DNA of 64,000 bases from Microbulbifer sediminum (GTDB lineage Bacteria; Pseudomonadota; Gammaproteobacteria; Pseudomonadales; Cellvibrionaceae), in the NCBI RefSeq assembly GCF_021729035.1, contig NZ_JAJSAP010000005.1, forward strand, positions 248,001-312,000. The letters are read 5' to 3'. The notes below the pieces were generated by a model. The model saw only the letters and a list, made by a program, of their open reading frames with translations, had not been told where the DNA came from and did not search any database. The first letter of the stretch is position 1, and every line of letters starts with the position of its first letter. Shown in pieces: positions 44,531 through 55,394 of the stretch. The translations under genes and the position numbers were made by a program.

Positions 44531-44579
44531 AGACTTGGCTCTCTACGGAAATGTCAGCGGCCAGAGGGCCGCGATCCCC

Positions 44580-45359
44580 TTAGCGGGTAATGCCGCGAGA
44601 GGAATTCTGGAGTGAATCGATCCAGGGTTGCACCACAGCGGATTGCTCCCGCAGCTCGGCCAGGGCCTCCAGGGCCTCCTGCAGCGTTAAGCCGCGGCGA
44701 TAAACGATTTTATACGCCTTGTTGATCAGTGCGATCTCGTCGCGTGAAAAGCCGCGACGACGGAGCCCCTCGGCATTGATCGTCTTGGCCTCGGCGGGAT
44801 TGCCCGCGACCATAACGTAGGCCGGCACATCCTTACCGATCGCAGCCCCCATCCCGGTAAACGCATGCTCACCGATGGTGCAGTGCTGGTGTACCAGGCT
44901 GAAACCACTGAGAATGGCCCAGTCCCGGATTTCCACATGCCCTGCCAGCGCCACGTTGTTGACCAGGATGGTATGGTTACCGATGACGCTGTCGTGTCCT
45001 ACATGGGCATAGGCCATGATCAGATTGTCGTTACCGATCGTAGTCTCACCACGGTCCTGGACGGTACCGCGGTGGATGGTAACCCCCTCCCTGATCACGT
45101 TGTCATCGCCGATTACCAGCGTAGTGTGCTCCCCCTGATATTTTTTGTCGGGGGTATCCTGTCCCACGGAAGAAAACTGGTAGATACGGTTGTTTCTACC
45201 CATCCTGGTAGGGCCGGTCAGCACCACATGGGAAGCGATTTCGCAGCCATCGCCGATCTCCACATCGGGGCCCACAACGGTATAGGGGCCGATAGACACA
45301 CCGTCACCGATGATCGCTGACTGATCGATAATCGCGGTGGGGTGGATATTTGTCTGCAT
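44580..45359 (-). CDS. lpxA: UDP-N-acetylglucosamine O-acyltransferase LpxA
   Basis: A 259-residue left-handed beta-helix acyltransferase, the first step of lipid A synthesis. Hexapeptide repeats begin IHPTAIIDQSAIIGDGVSIGPYTVVG. The catalytic His is in AHVGHDSVIGN (about 122). The C-terminal helices start GLRRRGFSRDEIALINKAYKIVYR. It follows fabZ, its usual neighbour, with a 104-bp spacer that holds two small inverted repeats. Confidence 0.97.
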   Translation of the reverse strand: MQTNIHPTAIIDQSAIIGDGVSIGPYTVVGPDVEIGDGCEIASHVVLTGPTRMGRNNRIYQFSSVGQDTPDKKYQGEHTTLVIGDDNVIREGVTIHRGTVQDRGETTIGNDNLIMAYAHVGHDSVIGNHTILVNNVALAGHVEIRDWAILSGFSLVHQHCTIGEHAFTGMGAAIGKDVPAYVMVAGNPAEAKTINAEGLRRRGFSRDEIALINKAYKIVYRRGLTLQEALEALAELREQSAVVQPWIDSLQNSSRGITR

Positions 45360-45388
45360 GCTGCGCCTAACTCCCGGAAAACTCGACC

Positions 45389-45412
45389 GCCGCCCCGCTC
45401 TTCAGGGGCGGC
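45389..45412. other. Hairpin between fabZ and lpxA
   Basis: GCCGCCCC and GGGGCGGC form an 8-bp stem with an 8-nt loop about 30 bp upstream of lpxA. A second inverted repeat, ACCAATT-ATA-AATTGGT, at 45448-45464 touches the fabZ stop codon. Neither has a T-tract; they may set mRNA processing between the two genes. Confidence 0.5.
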
Positions 45413-45463
45413 ATTGCAAGAAATCAAACCGACCTGCGGTTTCGACCACCAATTATAAATTGG

Positions 45464-45901
45464 TCAGACTTCTTTTACCGCACACAATACGTTGGCAGAG
45501 GCGGCCAGCTCACCATCCACACTGGACTTGCAGGCGAACTTCCAGATACCCCGGCGCTCTGACACCACCTCGGACTCCAACTGCAGCTGGTCACCTGGGA
45601 CCACCTGGCGCTTGAAACGCACATTATCGATACCGGCAAACAGGTAGAGAAAACCGTCTTCCGGCTTCTGCCCAAGGGTTTTGAACCCGAGAATACCCGA
45701 AACCTGCGCCATCGCCTCGACAATCATCACACCGGGGAAAATCGGCGCCTCAGGGAAGTGGCCGTTGAACACCTCCTCATTGACGGAGATATTCTTGTAA
45801 CCCTTGATATATTTCCCCTCTTCCAGCTCAACCACGCGGTCGACTAACAGGAACGGGTAACGGTGAGGCAGGTATTGACGAATCTCGCGCACGTCCATCA
45901 T
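45464..45901 (-). CDS. fabZ: 3-hydroxyacyl-ACP dehydratase FabZ
   Basis: A 145-residue hot-dog-fold dehydratase of fatty-acid elongation. The catalytic His is H48 in [14 protein letters not shown] and the catalytic Glu is E62 in MIVEAMAQ. It starts [20 protein letters not shown], as usual. ATG codons at 45901 and 45898 are adjacent; the first is used here. It lies between lpxD and lpxA, which links acyl-ACP supply to lipid A. Confidence 0.97.
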   Translation of the reverse strand: MMDVREIRQYLPHRYPFLLVDRVVELEEGKYIKGYKNISVNEEVFNGHFPEAPIFPGVMIVEAMAQVSGILGFKTLGQKPEDGFLYLFAGIDNVRFKRQVVPGDQLQLESEVVSERRGIWKFACKSSVDGELAASANVLCAVKEV

Positions 45902-46011
45902 GGTAAATATCCCCAAAAACTACTTCGGGGCGTGATGACGCCCCGAACAACAAAACAATTCTTTACGACCGACTCGGGCCGCCAGGCCGAACCGGACTCG
46001 TATTGACGCAG

Positions 46012-47082
46012 CTACTCTCCCTCTCCTGCCTCCGGGCGGCACGCGGACATGGCCGCGACCTGCTTCTCAAGCTCCCGCAGGCGACGCGACATCTGGTCCA
46101 GCTGCGCATAGCGCACCGCATTGCGGCGCCAGCTGCGGCTGTCAGAAAATGGCGTACCACTGGAATAGGAGCCGGCCGAGTCGATGGATTTGGTAATCAG
46201 CGTCATGGCGGTGACATGTGTGCCATCCGCCACCGTGATGTGCCCGACTACGCCGGCACCACCCGCGATGGTGCAGTGCTTGCCGATGACAGCACTCCCG
46301 GCTACCGCCGAACAGGCAGCAATGGCTGAGTAGTCACCAATTTGTACATTGTGCGCGATTTGCACCTGATTGTCGATCTTGACCCCCTGGCCGATCACGG
46401 TATCACCCAGGGCACCGCGATCGATACAGGTACAGGCGCCGACCTCTACATCGTCGCCGATTTCAACACCACCCAGCTGGTGGATCTTGGTCCAGCGTTT
46501 TTCGTGGGGAGCAAAGCCAAACCCGTCCGCGCCAATCACCGCACCGCTGTGAATGATACACCCGCGACCGATATTGCAGCCGTGATAGATGACAACACCG
46601 GCACCGAGCCTGGTCCGATCGCCGATGACGCTGCCTTCACCAACTGTGGAATTGGGTCCCACAACAGCGCCCTGCCCAATACGGGCGAACGCACCAACGA
46701 CCGCTCCGGGACCAATGCTGGCAGAGGGATCAACGTCAGCATCGCCATGCACCGCCGCCGAAGGGTGAACCCCCGGGTCCGGCCGGGGGGCAGTATCGTA
46801 CACAGCTGTCGCCTGCGCGAAGGCATGGTACGGCGCTGGCACTACCAGGGAGGACACCGGGCATTCGTCTGCGTGCTCCGCGGTCAGGATAACGGCGCAG
46901 GCGCGGGTATCGCGCAGGAAACGGCGATAGGCGGCACTGGCGAGGAAGCTTACATCGGTTGGCGCTGCGTCCTGCAGCGTGCTGAGCCCGCCAGGCACCG
47001 TCTCGGGGCTAACCCCGGGTGCCAGGCGCAACTCAGCGCCCAGCCGGGAAGCCAGCTGGGCGAGCGTTGGCTTGTCTGTCAT
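46012..47082 (-). CDS. lpxD: UDP-3-O-acylglucosamine N-acyltransferase LpxD
   Basis: A 356-residue trimeric acyltransferase, third step of lipid A synthesis. The N-terminal uridine-binding domain (about 1-100) reads [14 protein letters not shown]. It is followed by a long left-handed helix of hexapeptide repeats ([20 protein letters not shown]). The catalytic His is in [22 protein letters not shown], and the C-terminal helix has [16 protein letters not shown]. The gene lies 19 bp after skp and 110 bp before fabZ. Confidence 0.97.
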   Translation of the reverse strand: MTDKPTLAQLASRLGAELRLAPGVSPETVPGGLSTLQDAAPTDVSFLASAAYRRFLRDTRACAVILTAEHADECPVSSLVVPAPYHAFAQATAVYDTAPRPDPGVHPSAAVHGDADVDPSASIGPGAVVGAFARIGQGAVVGPNSTVGEGSVIGDRTRLGAGVVIYHGCNIGRGCIIHSGAVIGADGFGFAPHEKRWTKIHQLGGVEIGDDVEVGACTCIDRGALGDTVIGQGVKIDNQVQIAHNVQIGDYSAIAACSAVAGSAVIGKHCTIAGGAGVVGHITVADGTHVTAMTLITKSIDSAGSYSSGTPFSDSRSWRRNAVRYAQLDQMSRRLRELEKQVAAMSACRPEAGEGE

Positions 47083-47101
47083 GTGCGCAATTCTTGCCGG
47101 A

Positions 47102-47617
47102 TTACTTGTCCGCGTTCATGCGCTTGACTACCGCTGCAGTCAGGTCGACATTCGGGCCGGCGAAATAGGCGGAGTTCGCGTCCAGCACCAGGTCCAGCTT
47201 CTGCTCCTTGATGATCGCTTCCAGGGCACTCTTGGCTTTCGGTGCCATGGTTTTCTGGATCTCCTGGCCGACCTGGCCCTCCATTGCGCGTAACTTTTTC
47301 ACCGCGGTTTCAAAGTCAGAGCGCTTGAAGTTCATCTTGCGCTGGTGCTCCGCCTTCTGCTCCTCAGACCAGGTAACTGCATTTTTCTGCGCATCCTCAG
47401 CCAGCTTCTGCACTTCCGCACGAATGGATTCGGCTGTGCTCTGCAGCTGTGAGTACTCGGAGCTGGTCTTGAGCGCGTTGACCTTGGACTTGGCCGCCTC
47501 GGTGCTCATGATGGCGGCCTGCAGGTTGAAGACTGCTACCTTGCTCTGCGCCGCAGCAGCCCCGGAAAAAATAATTCCCACAAACAGGACTGCGATAATT
47601 TTTACAGATTTAAGCAC
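47102..47617 (-). CDS. skp: Periplasmic chaperone Skp/OmpH
   Basis: A 171-residue exported protein with a signal peptide ([20 protein letters not shown]). The mature part begins [19 protein letters not shown] and is dominated by long charged helices (about 50-130), the tentacles of the Skp trimer. The C-terminus ends [14 protein letters not shown], as in the family. It carries unfolded outer-membrane proteins to the BAM complex. The start is GTG with GGAG 8 nt upstream. It follows bamA by 78 bp. Confidence 0.93.
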   Translation of the reverse strand: MLKSVKIIAVLFVGIIFSGAAAAQSKVAVFNLQAAIMSTEAAKSKVNALKTSSEYSQLQSTAESIRAEVQKLAEDAQKNAVTWSEEQKAEHQRKMNFKRSDFETAVKKLRAMEGQVGQEIQKTMAPKAKSALEAIIKEQKLDLVLDANSAYFAGPNVDLTAAVVKRMNADK

Positions 47618-47695
47618 GTCGGTTTCTCCATTTTTGCTTATTTATACTACACGACGGCTCTCTTCGGCCGCCTCGTTCAAGCCCTGCCCCGGGAA

Positions 47696-50293
47696 TCAGA
47701 AACTGTTGCCCAGGGAGAACTGGAATACTTCGACCTCGTCCTCGTCATTCTTCTCCAGCGCCTTGGCCACACTGAAGGTCAGCGGACCAAAACCGGAGAT
47801 CCAGGTGAGGCCGATACCGGCGGAAACATTCAGCCGCTCGACGTCGACATCGTAGCAGTTCAGCTGAGTTTCGCCACAGCTGGTATCGAATACGTTACCG
47901 GCATCGATAAAGAACGCGGACTGCATTGAGCGCTGGTCCTTGATAAACGGCAGCGGGAAAATCACTTCCGCACTACCCTCGACAAGAATGTTGCCACCGA
48001 AGGGATCCGGTTCTCGCGGGTTCTCTCTGACCAGGAGAGCACCGGTTTCCTCGTCAAGCACATAGCAGGTCTCGGCCACAAGACCGTCTGCGTTTACCGC
48101 ACAGTTAGTGGTGTTATAGGGTGTGGGCGGCGTTGAACGCGGGCCCAGGGAGTTGCGCTCGAAGCCGCGTACCGAGCCGAAACCACCACCGTAGAAGTTC
48201 TCGAAGAACGGCAGTTCGGAGGTATCACCAAAGCTGTCTGCATAGCCAATGCGGGTGCGCAGACGCAACGTCAGGTTCTTGGTCAGCGGGCGGAAGTACT
48301 GGCCGGTATAGATAAATTTGTAGTACTCGAGGTCCCCGCCCGGCACCGCGATCTCCAGCGATGCACGCTGCGACGTACCGCGCGTTGCGAGAATGCCACG
48401 GTTCAGGGTTGAGCGGGCGTAGGAGCTGGTCACCGAGAAGGTGTCAAACTCGTCACCGTTCAGGTCCACAAATCCGTCCAGGTCGGTATTCAGCAGCGAC
48501 GGGTCCAGTGGCTCACTGAGGTCGAGCGCCTCACCGGCTGCAGCGGCCGCCCTCAACTCCTCATCGAGTTGCCCCAGCTCTGCGGAAATAGTCTCGGGGT
48601 CCGAAGTCGTCACCGGGAATTGTCCATCCACCCCCTCAATGGGGCGTGGAGTCTCACGGATTTCCTTGACAGAATTGCTGGCCGTTCCCAGCTCAAGATG
48701 GCTGAAGCCAAAGTTCAAGCCGACCCGGGATATCTCTGAAATCGGGTATCCGAAGTTCAGGCCGGCACCGTAAGTGGTGGTGTTATAGCTTGCCAGGTTG
48801 ATTTCCGAGTAATCCCGTTCCTGGTAGAAGACATTGAAGCCCCGGCTCACCCCATCCGGGGTGAAATAAGGATCGGTATAGGAAAAATTGGCCACCGTCT
48901 GATAGCGGGAGGTATTGATGGCGACCCCGACGGATTTGCCGGTACCCAGCCAGTTATTTTCCTGTACGTTGGCACCCAGGACGATACCGCTGTCCTGCGC
49001 GTAGCCCACGGTACCACCGATGGTTCCGGAGGGTTGCTCCTCCACGGTGTAGTCCACATCGATCTGGTCGGATGTGCCGGGCACTTCCGTGGTCTCCACC
49101 TGCACTTCCTTGAAGTATCCCAGGCGCTCCAGGCGAACTTTTGATTGCTCGATACGAGCAGACGAGGCGGACGCGGATTCCATCTGGCGCATCTCGCGGC
49201 GCAGTACCTCATCTGAAGTTCGGGTGTTGCCCCGGAAATTGATGCGGCGAACGTAGGCGCGCTTGCCCGGATCGATAAAGAAGGTGACCTTTACCGTCTT
49301 GTCTTCCTCATTGGGCTCGGGCATGCCATTCACCTCGGCAAAGGTGTAACCCTCATTGCCCAGGCGCTTGGTAATGTAATCGGAGGTGGTGGTCATCAGC
49401 ACCTGGGAGAAGGTCTGGCCTTCGCGAACCAGCAACAGTCGACGGATCTCCTCCTCGGGTACTACCGGGTCACCGGCGAGGTCCACTTCACTCACTTTAT
49501 AGACGTCTCCCTCGGAGACATTCACGGTGATGAATACGCTCTTCTTGTCGGGACTCAGGGATACCTGGGTAGAGTCTATCTTGAACTCCAGGTAGCCGCG
49601 GTCCAGGTAAAAGGATTCGAGGCGCTCCAGGTCACCGGTCAGCTTTTCGCGGGAATACTTGTCATCACTGCTTAGCCAGGAGAGCCAGCCGGTGGTCTGC
49701 AGTTCAAAGATATCCGCCAGCTCATCATCTGAGAAAGCCTCGTTACCAACGATGTTGATATGCTTGATCGCTGCGACCGAGCCTTCATCAACCACTACCT
49801 TCAGCTCCACCTGGTTGCGGGGCAGTTCCTTTACTTCGGTAGTGACACTTGCGCCGTAGCGCCCCTGGGCAACGTACTGCCGCTCCAGCTCCTGGGCCAG
49901 GCCCTCGAGGGTGGCACGTTTGAAGATCTGCCCTTCGGCGAGGCCGTTTTCTTCCATGCCTTTCAGCAGGTCTTCGCTCTTGATCGCTTTGTTGCCGGTG
50001 AGCTCAATCTTGGAGATGGCCGGACGCTCGCGGACCGTAATTACCAGCACGCCATTTTCGCGGCCGATCTGGATATCCTGAAAGTAGCCGGTGCGGAACA
50101 GCGCTCGCGTGGCGGTCTGGATCTCGAGGCTCTCGATAGTGTCACCCACCCGTACCGGCAGGGCGGCGAAGACGGTACCCGCGGATACCCGTTGCAGGCC
50201 CTCCACGCGAATATCATTGACCACGAACGACTGGGCTACAGCGGTAATAGGCAGCGCCAGCCCCAGTGAGGCCGCTTTCAGGAAATCATTCAT
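47696..50293 (-). CDS. bamA: Outer membrane protein assembly factor BamA
   Basis: An 865-residue Omp85 protein. A signal peptide (residues 1-20, ending AVAQ) is followed by five POTRA domains (about 22-420, the first starting FVVNDIRVEGLQRVSAGTVFAAL). The 16-strand barrel has the VRGF motif in GSVRGFERNSLGPR and ends with F (SLGNSF), the outer-membrane signature. Extracellular loops have low-complexity stretches (ELDEELRAAAAAGEALDLSEPL) that would lie in a surface loop and look lineage-specific. It folds outer-membrane beta-barrels with BamBCDE, encoded elsewhere. Confidence 0.97.
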   Translation of the reverse strand: MNDFLKAASLGLALPITAVAQSFVVNDIRVEGLQRVSAGTVFAALPVRVGDTIESLEIQTATRALFRTGYFQDIQIGRENGVLVITVRERPAISKIELTGNKAIKSEDLLKGMEENGLAEGQIFKRATLEGLAQELERQYVAQGRYGASVTTEVKELPRNQVELKVVVDEGSVAAIKHINIVGNEAFSDDELADIFELQTTGWLSWLSSDDKYSREKLTGDLERLESFYLDRGYLEFKIDSTQVSLSPDKKSVFITVNVSEGDVYKVSEVDLAGDPVVPEEEIRRLLLVREGQTFSQVLMTTTSDYITKRLGNEGYTFAEVNGMPEPNEEDKTVKVTFFIDPGKRAYVRRINFRGNTRTSDEVLRREMRQMESASASSARIEQSKVRLERLGYFKEVQVETTEVPGTSDQIDVDYTVEEQPSGTIGGTVGYAQDSGIVLGANVQENNWLGTGKSVGVAINTSRYQTVANFSYTDPYFTPDGVSRGFNVFYQERDYSEINLASYNTTTYGAGLNFGYPISEISRVGLNFGFSHLELGTASNSVKEIRETPRPIEGVDGQFPVTTSDPETISAELGQLDEELRAAAAAGEALDLSEPLDPSLLNTDLDGFVDLNGDEFDTFSVTSSYARSTLNRGILATRGTSQRASLEIAVPGGDLEYYKFIYTGQYFRPLTKNLTLRLRTRIGYADSFGDTSELPFFENFYGGGFGSVRGFERNSLGPRSTPPTPYNTTNCAVNADGLVAETCYVLDEETGALLVRENPREPDPFGGNILVEGSAEVIFPLPFIKDQRSMQSAFFIDAGNVFDTSCGETQLNCYDVDVERLNVSAGIGLTWISGFGPLTFSVAKALEKNDEDEVEVFQFSLGNSF

Positions 50294-50476
50294 TAACCAG
50301 TTCCAAAGTGTTTATTCGCAATTCCACTACACCGGATGGCGCAAACATCACCCGGCCCAGCCCCGCCCGCACCTCGCAGGGAGACTGTCAGGGAGCCGGC
50401 TTAGGTGCCGGCACCTCCACGGCCCCGTGGGCCGCCCCCCCCGGCATCCCGGGCAAGGTAGATAAATCCACCCGCG

Positions 50477-51832
50477 CTACAGGCGCAGGATATCGTTGTA
50501 CAACGCCAGCCCCATAATCCCGAGCACCAGGGCCATACCCACCTGCAGGCCGATCATCTGCACCCGCTCGGAAACCGGGGACCCCTTGACCGCCTCAATG
50601 CCGTAGTAAAGGAGGTGACCACCGTCCAATACCGGGATCGGCAGCAGGTTAAGCACCCCAAGGCTGATACTGAGGAGCGCCAGCAGCGACAGGAAAGACT
50701 GCCAGCCGGCGTCTGCCGAGGTGCCGGCCACTTTAGCAATGGTGATAGGACCGCTCAAGTTCTTGGTCGAAAGCTGCCCGAATACCAGCTTTTTCAGGCT
50801 GTTGAGGGTAAACAGGGTCTTGTCCCAGGTCTCCTGCAACCCCTTCGCCAGGGCAGCTGACACTCCGTAGTGATAGGTACGGACCCGGTCTTCGGGCCAG
50901 GATTCAACCACCGGCAGGACACCGATACGACCGATTTCCTCCCCACTTTCCAGGGTCACCGGTGCCGGTGTCACGGTCAGGGACACGCGCTCGCCATCAC
51001 GCTCGACCTCCACGTCCAGCGCCTCCCCGGCGCGCGCGCGCACATACTCGGTCCATTCATCCCAACTGGTAAAGATCCGGCTATCCGTGGTCAGGATCCG
51101 GTCCCCAGCCTCCAGGCCCGCAGCCTGGGCCGGACTGTCCGCTGTTACCTGTGCCAGGGTCATGGTGATCGGAGGTGTCCACAGGTCCAGCCCGGCTTCC
51201 GCGACCGGGTCCGGGACCTCCCGCCCTGCCAGCCAGCGGTCAATATCAGCCACCGAGTGGTACTCCAGCTCGGAATCCGGGTAACGGACGGTAAACTCGA
51301 TTGTGCCGGTGTCTCCCAGGCGATTGGCCAGGCGCCAGTTAAGGGCCTGCCATGTGGGCGTGGGCTGGTCGTCCACCGCCAGGATCTCCTGGCCGGACTC
51401 CAGCCCCGCACGGGCTGCAATGCTGCCGGGCTCCACGGCCCCAACCACCGGCACCGGACCGGCAGTACCGCCCATAAACACGGCCCAGAACAGCACAATA
51501 GCCAGCAGGAAATTCGCCAGGGGACCGGCAGCGGCTATAGCAATGCGGGCCCAGACACTCTTGCGGTTGAATGCCTGGTCCAGCTGGCCGGGTGGCACGG
51601 CGCCCTCCCGCTCATCCAGCATTTTTACATAGCCGCCGAGGGGGATAGCGGAGATGGTGAACTCGGTGCCATGGCGGTCATAGCGCGACAGCAGCCGGCG
51701 ACCGAAGCCCACGGAAAAACGCAACACCCGGACGCCGCACAGCCGCGCCACCAGGAAGTGCCCGAACTCGTGAAAAGATACCAGCACCCCGAGTGCCACC
51801 AGCGCCCAGAGAACCGTCTGAATCAGATCCAT
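50477..51832 (-). CDS. rseP: Site-2 zinc metalloprotease RseP/MucP
   Basis: A 451-residue intramembrane protease. The zinc motif HEFGH (H21, E22, H25) lies in the first membrane segment and the third ligand is in LLPIPVLDGGHL near the C-terminus. Two PDZ domains occupy about residues 110-300. It cleaves the membrane stub of the anti-sigma factor RseA after the first cut, releasing RpoE; both partners are encoded at 11-12.6 kb of this window. It follows dxr by 60 bp. The 183-bp gap to bamA holds a small GCCGGC inverted repeat. Confidence 0.96.
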   Translation of the reverse strand: MDLIQTVLWALVALGVLVSFHEFGHFLVARLCGVRVLRFSVGFGRRLLSRYDRHGTEFTISAIPLGGYVKMLDEREGAVPPGQLDQAFNRKSVWARIAIAAAGPLANFLLAIVLFWAVFMGGTAGPVPVVGAVEPGSIAARAGLESGQEILAVDDQPTPTWQALNWRLANRLGDTGTIEFTVRYPDSELEYHSVADIDRWLAGREVPDPVAEAGLDLWTPPITMTLAQVTADSPAQAAGLEAGDRILTTDSRIFTSWDEWTEYVRARAGEALDVEVERDGERVSLTVTPAPVTLESGEEIGRIGVLPVVESWPEDRVRTYHYGVSAALAKGLQETWDKTLFTLNSLKKLVFGQLSTKNLSGPITIAKVAGTSADAGWQSFLSLLALLSISLGVLNLLPIPVLDGGHLLYYGIEAVKGSPVSERVQMIGLQVGMALVLGIMGLALYNDILRL

Positions 51833-51892
51833 AGCTACCCGTCAGTTAGTGCCAACCCCACCCTTTGACCCCCAGGCTCCAGGACGCCCGCC

Positions 51893-53080
51893 TCAGGCGG
51901 ACTCCAGAGCCTCAGAAGCCAGCACGCGAGCCTGGCGATCCGCATTTTCGACTGCATCCAGCCCTGTCAGTTCAACCGCTGGCACAGATTCCATAACCCG
52001 CTCGATGACCACCGGGATGCCAGTGAACGCCAGCCTGCCCTGCAGAAAAGCCTCAACTGCAACCTCATTGGCGGCGTTGAGCACCGTGGGGGCACTGCCC
52101 CCGGCCACCATCGCCTCCCGTGCCAGCCGCAGGCAGGGGAAACGCCCCATGTCCGGCGCCTCGAAGTCCAGACGCCCCTGGGCAATCAGGTCCAGCGCCG
52201 CCACGCCGCTGTCGATCCGCTCGGGAAACGCCAGCGCGTGTGCAATGGGGGTACGCATATCGGGATTTCCCATCTGTGCCAGCAGGGAACCATCACGGTA
52301 CTGCACCATAGAGTGGATGATACTCTGCGGGTGCACCACCACCTCGATCTGCTCAGGTCGCGCATTAAACAACAGGCAGGCCTCGATAAACTCCAGGCCC
52401 TTGTTCATCATGGTGGCCGAGTCCACGGAGATCTTGCGCCCCATGGACCAGTTGGGGTGGGCACAGGCTTCATCAGGCGTCACATGCTTCAGGTCGCCCG
52501 GCAGGTGGCGCCGGAATGGACCGCCCGACCCCGTCAGCAGGATCTTTTCCACCCCGCACTCCTCCAGGCTGCCACAGGGCTGGGGAAGGCACTGGAAGAT
52601 GGCATTGTGTTCACTGTCGATCGGCAGCATCTGCGCACCACCTTTCGCCAGTGCGCGCAAGAAAACAGGGCCAGCCATCACCAGCGCTTCCTTGTTGGCC
52701 AGCAGCACCCGCTTGCCCGCCTCCACGGCAGCCAGTGTGGGACGCAAGCCCGCAGCGCCAACGATGGCCGCCATCACCGTATCGACACGGGAATCCGAGG
52801 CAACCTGGCACAGTCCATCAACTCCCCAGAGCACTTCCGTCTGCAAATCACACGCCGCGAGCATGGCCTGCAACCGCGCGGCGCCCTCCTCTTCAGCCAC
52901 TACGGCGTACCTGGGCGCGAAGCGCCGGCATTGCTGCGCCAACTCCTCAATACGCTCGCGGGCGGTCAATGCGAACACGCTATAGCGCTGAGGGTGCCGC
53001 GCCAGCACATCGAGGGTGCTGACACCAATGGAACCGGTGGAACCCAGAACGCTGACGGATTGCTGCTGCGGGGAATGCAT
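51893..53080 (-). CDS. dxr: 1-deoxy-D-xylulose 5-phosphate reductoisomerase
   Basis: A 395-residue enzyme of the MEP isoprenoid pathway (IspC), using NADPH. The NADPH motif [13 protein letters not shown] opens the protein and [11 protein letters not shown] follows. Metal and substrate motifs are [21 protein letters not shown], and [19 protein letters not shown], all conserved. The ATG at 53080 is the only sensible start. It feeds undecaprenyl diphosphate synthesis by UppS two genes away. Confidence 0.97.
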   Translation of the reverse strand: MHSPQQQSVSVLGSTGSIGVSTLDVLARHPQRYSVFALTARERIEELAQQCRRFAPRYAVVAEEEGAARLQAMLAACDLQTEVLWGVDGLCQVASDSRVDTVMAAIVGAAGLRPTLAAVEAGKRVLLANKEALVMAGPVFLRALAKGGAQMLPIDSEHNAIFQCLPQPCGSLEECGVEKILLTGSGGPFRRHLPGDLKHVTPDEACAHPNWSMGRKISVDSATMMNKGLEFIEACLLFNARPEQIEVVVHPQSIIHSMVQYRDGSLLAQMGNPDMRTPIAHALAFPERIDSGVAALDLIAQGRLDFEAPDMGRFPCLRLAREAMVAGGSAPTVLNAANEVAVEAFLQGRLAFTGIPVVIERVMESVPAVELTGLDAVENADRQARVLASEALESA

Positions 53081-53193
53081 AGACTTTCGATTTACCTCTG
53101 GGCCCCGCAATCCAGGGCCCTCTGTTCTGGGTACTGCTGGTGTGTCACGGGGCAGTCTTTTAAGAAAACGCCTTTAGGCCAGCAGACTGTCGG

Positions 53194-54039
53194 CTAAAGA
53201 TACTTGGGCAGCTCACTGGCCAGGGCCGCCATGGTAAACACCGGCAGCGCAGCGGAGAGGCTGTCGAGCCGGTCCAGGATTCCTCCGTGACCCGGCAATA
53301 TATGACTGCTGTCCTTGATCCCCCGGTGGCGTTTGAACATGCTCTCCACCAGGTCACCGATCACGGACGCAACCGCGGTTACCAGGATACCGAACGAGAA
53401 CAGCACACTGTTTTTGAGCGGCAGGTCGAGCAGGACCGAAACGGAAATGGCCAGCACCAGGCATGCCGCCAGACCGCCGAAAAATCCCTCCCAGGACTTA
53501 CCGGGGCTCACTTCACGGGCCAGTTTGTGCTTACCGAAACGCCGCCCCACAAAATAGGCGCCGACGTCGGCGGCAACCACCACGGCAACCACAAACAGGA
53601 CCAGCCAGGCACCGTGCTCTTGCCCGCGCAGGATCACCATCGACAGCCAGGCCGGCACCAGCACCACCAGCCCGATCAGGCCCCGCGCCCAGCGGTTGCC
53701 CCAGAGCATCGCACTGGCGGGGTAGCTCTGAACCCACAGGAAGGCCAGCGCCCACCAGCCACAGGCCACCGCGAGAATATGGCGTGCCCGCGCGGTGTCG
53801 GGATTACCGAACTCCATCGAGAACACATACTGGGCAGTGCCAATCAGCGCCAGGCCCAGGGCAGCCAGGAAAACAAATCGCAGGGCACGATTGAGATTCG
53901 ATAGATTAGCCCACTCCCAGCCGCCGAGCAGGATGACCGCAACCGTGGCCAGGGTGAACCACTGGATTGGCAGCAGGAACAGGGCGCCGAGAAACAGGGC
54001 GACCAATACCAGCGCGGTAATTATTCTTTGTTTTAGCAC
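53194..54039 (-). CDS. cdsA: Phosphatidate cytidylyltransferase CdsA
   Basis: A 281-residue integral membrane enzyme that makes CDP-diacylglycerol from phosphatidate and CTP. About eight membrane segments are visible. The family signature occurs near the C-terminus: SVIGDLVESMFKRHRGIKDSSHILPGHGGILDRLDS. The start is GTG. It lies 37 bp after uppS and before dxr (113-bp gap), its common place. Confidence 0.96.
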   Translation of the reverse strand: MLKQRIITALVLVALFLGALFLLPIQWFTLATVAVILLGGWEWANLSNLNRALRFVFLAALGLALIGTAQYVFSMEFGNPDTARARHILAVACGWWALAFLWVQSYPASAMLWGNRWARGLIGLVVLVPAWLSMVILRGQEHGAWLVLFVVAVVVAADVGAYFVGRRFGKHKLAREVSPGKSWEGFFGGLAACLVLAISVSVLLDLPLKNSVLFSFGILVTAVASVIGDLVESMFKRHRGIKDSSHILPGHGGILDRLDSLSAALPVFTMAALASELPKYL

Positions 54040-54075
54040 GGTAAAACCCTTTGTTGCCTTGTATTATTGGGGATG

Positions 54076-54837
54076 TCAGGCCTGCGCTTTCAGCCCGCCA
54101 TCCTCGTCGCGCCCACCGTAGCGCCGGTGGCGCTGGGAATAGGCCGCAATCGCTGCATCCAGCTCGACCTCGCCGAACTCGGGCCACAGCGTATCAGTAA
54201 AATAAAACTCACTGTAAGCAGCCTGCCAGAGGATAAAGTTGCTGATGCGCTGCTCACCACTGGAGCGGATCAGCAGGTCCACCGGCGGCAGGTCAGCCAG
54301 CTGGACATACTCTGCCAGTGTCTGTTCGTTAATGGAATTCGCTTCACGCTCGCCCGCGGCCACCTGCTCGGCGAGCTGCCTTGCGGCATTGGCGATATCC
54401 CACTGCCCCCCGTAATCCGCGGCTATTACCAGGTTGCCCTGGTTACCGTCCCGGGTGATATCCTCGGCTTCAGTAATGGCGCGCTGCAGACGCTCGGAGA
54501 GGCGGTCACGGCGACCGATCACCCGCAGCCGAACACCCTCTTCGGCCATACGCCGGGCTTCCTTGCGGAGGTAGGAGTAGAACAGGCTCATCAACAGCTC
54601 CACCTCTTTCGGCGGGCGCTGCCAGTTTTCACTTGAGAATGCAAAAAGGGTGAGCGCCTCCACGCCACGGTCCTTGCAGGCCGAGATCAGGTCGCGGATG
54701 CGCTCCACGCCGGCCTTGTGGCCGGCGGATGGCGGCAGGCCGCGTCGTGCAGCCCAGCGGCCGTTGCCATCCATGATGATGGCGATATGGCGGGGGCCCT
54801 CACGGGACGGCATTGCGGGGGAACCTCCGGAAGTCAT
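54076..54837 (-). CDS. uppS: Undecaprenyl diphosphate synthase
   Basis: A 253-residue cis-prenyltransferase that makes the C55 lipid carrier for peptidoglycan and O-antigen. The catalytic Asp is D23 in IAIIMDGNGRWA. Substrate motifs are TLFAFSSENWQRP, VIAADYGGQWDI and the C-terminal DLLIRSSGEQRISNFILWQAAYSEFYF. The ATG shares one base with the frr stop (TGATG), so it is translationally coupled to frr. Confidence 0.97.
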   Translation of the reverse strand: MTSGGSPAMPSREGPRHIAIIMDGNGRWAARRGLPPSAGHKAGVERIRDLISACKDRGVEALTLFAFSSENWQRPPKEVELLMSLFYSYLRKEARRMAEEGVRLRVIGRRDRLSERLQRAITEAEDITRDGNQGNLVIAADYGGQWDIANAARQLAEQVAAGEREANSINEQTLAEYVQLADLPPVDLLIRSSGEQRISNFILWQAAYSEFYFTDTLWPEFGEVELDAAIAAYSQRHRRYGGRDEDGGLKAQA

Positions 54838-55394
54838 CAGATTTCCATCAGGTCCTTTTCTTTTGCCGCGAGGGCTGCATCCACATCATTCACGAACTTG
54901 TCCGTGATTTTCTGGATTTCATCGCCGGCACGACGCTCGTCGTCCTCCGAAATCTCCTTGTCCTTGACCAGGGACTTCACCTCCGCCAGGGCATCCCGGC
55001 GGATATTGCGGATGGATACCCGTGCGGTCTCCGCCTCGCTCTTGGCCTGCTTAATGAAGTTCTTACGCGTCTCTTCAGTAAGCGCAGGCATCGGGATACG
55101 GATCACGGTACCCGCAGTGCTCGGGTTCAATCCCAGGTCGGACTTCATGATCGCTTTCTCGATCTCCGGCACCAGGTTCCTCTCCCAGGGAGTAACACTC
55201 AGGGTGCGGGCGTCCTCAACGTTGACATTCGCCACCTGCGACAGGGGCATGTCAGCACCGTAATAGGAGACATGGATGCCGTCCAGGATACTCGGGTGCG
55301 CACGGCCGGTACGGATTTTATTGAAGTTGCTGCCCAGGGCGTCGAGCGCCTTGCTCATCCGCGCCTTGGCGTCTTTCTTGATATCTTCGATCAC
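54837..55394 (-). CDS. frr: Ribosome recycling factor
   Basis: A 185-residue tRNA-shaped factor that splits post-termination ribosomes with EF-G. The long three-helix bundle is evident, with [25 protein letters not shown] and [24 protein letters not shown] as conserved parts. The GTG start overlaps the pyrH stop by 4 bp. The order pyrH-frr-uppS-cdsA-dxr is the usual one. Confidence 0.97.
   Translation of the reverse strand: MIEDIKKDAKARMSKALDALGSNFNKIRTGRAHPSILDGIHVSYYGADMPLSQVANVNVEDARTLSVTPWERNLVPEIEKAIMKSDLGLNPSTAGTVIRIPMPALTEETRKNFIKQAKSEAETARVSIRNIRRDALAEVKSLVKDKEISEDDERRAGDEIQKITDKFVNDVDAALAAKEKDLMEI

Noticed and set aside
50294-50476. Possible sigma-E promoter before bamA
   Set aside because: Only GGAACT is found, directly at the start codon, with no -10 at the right distance.
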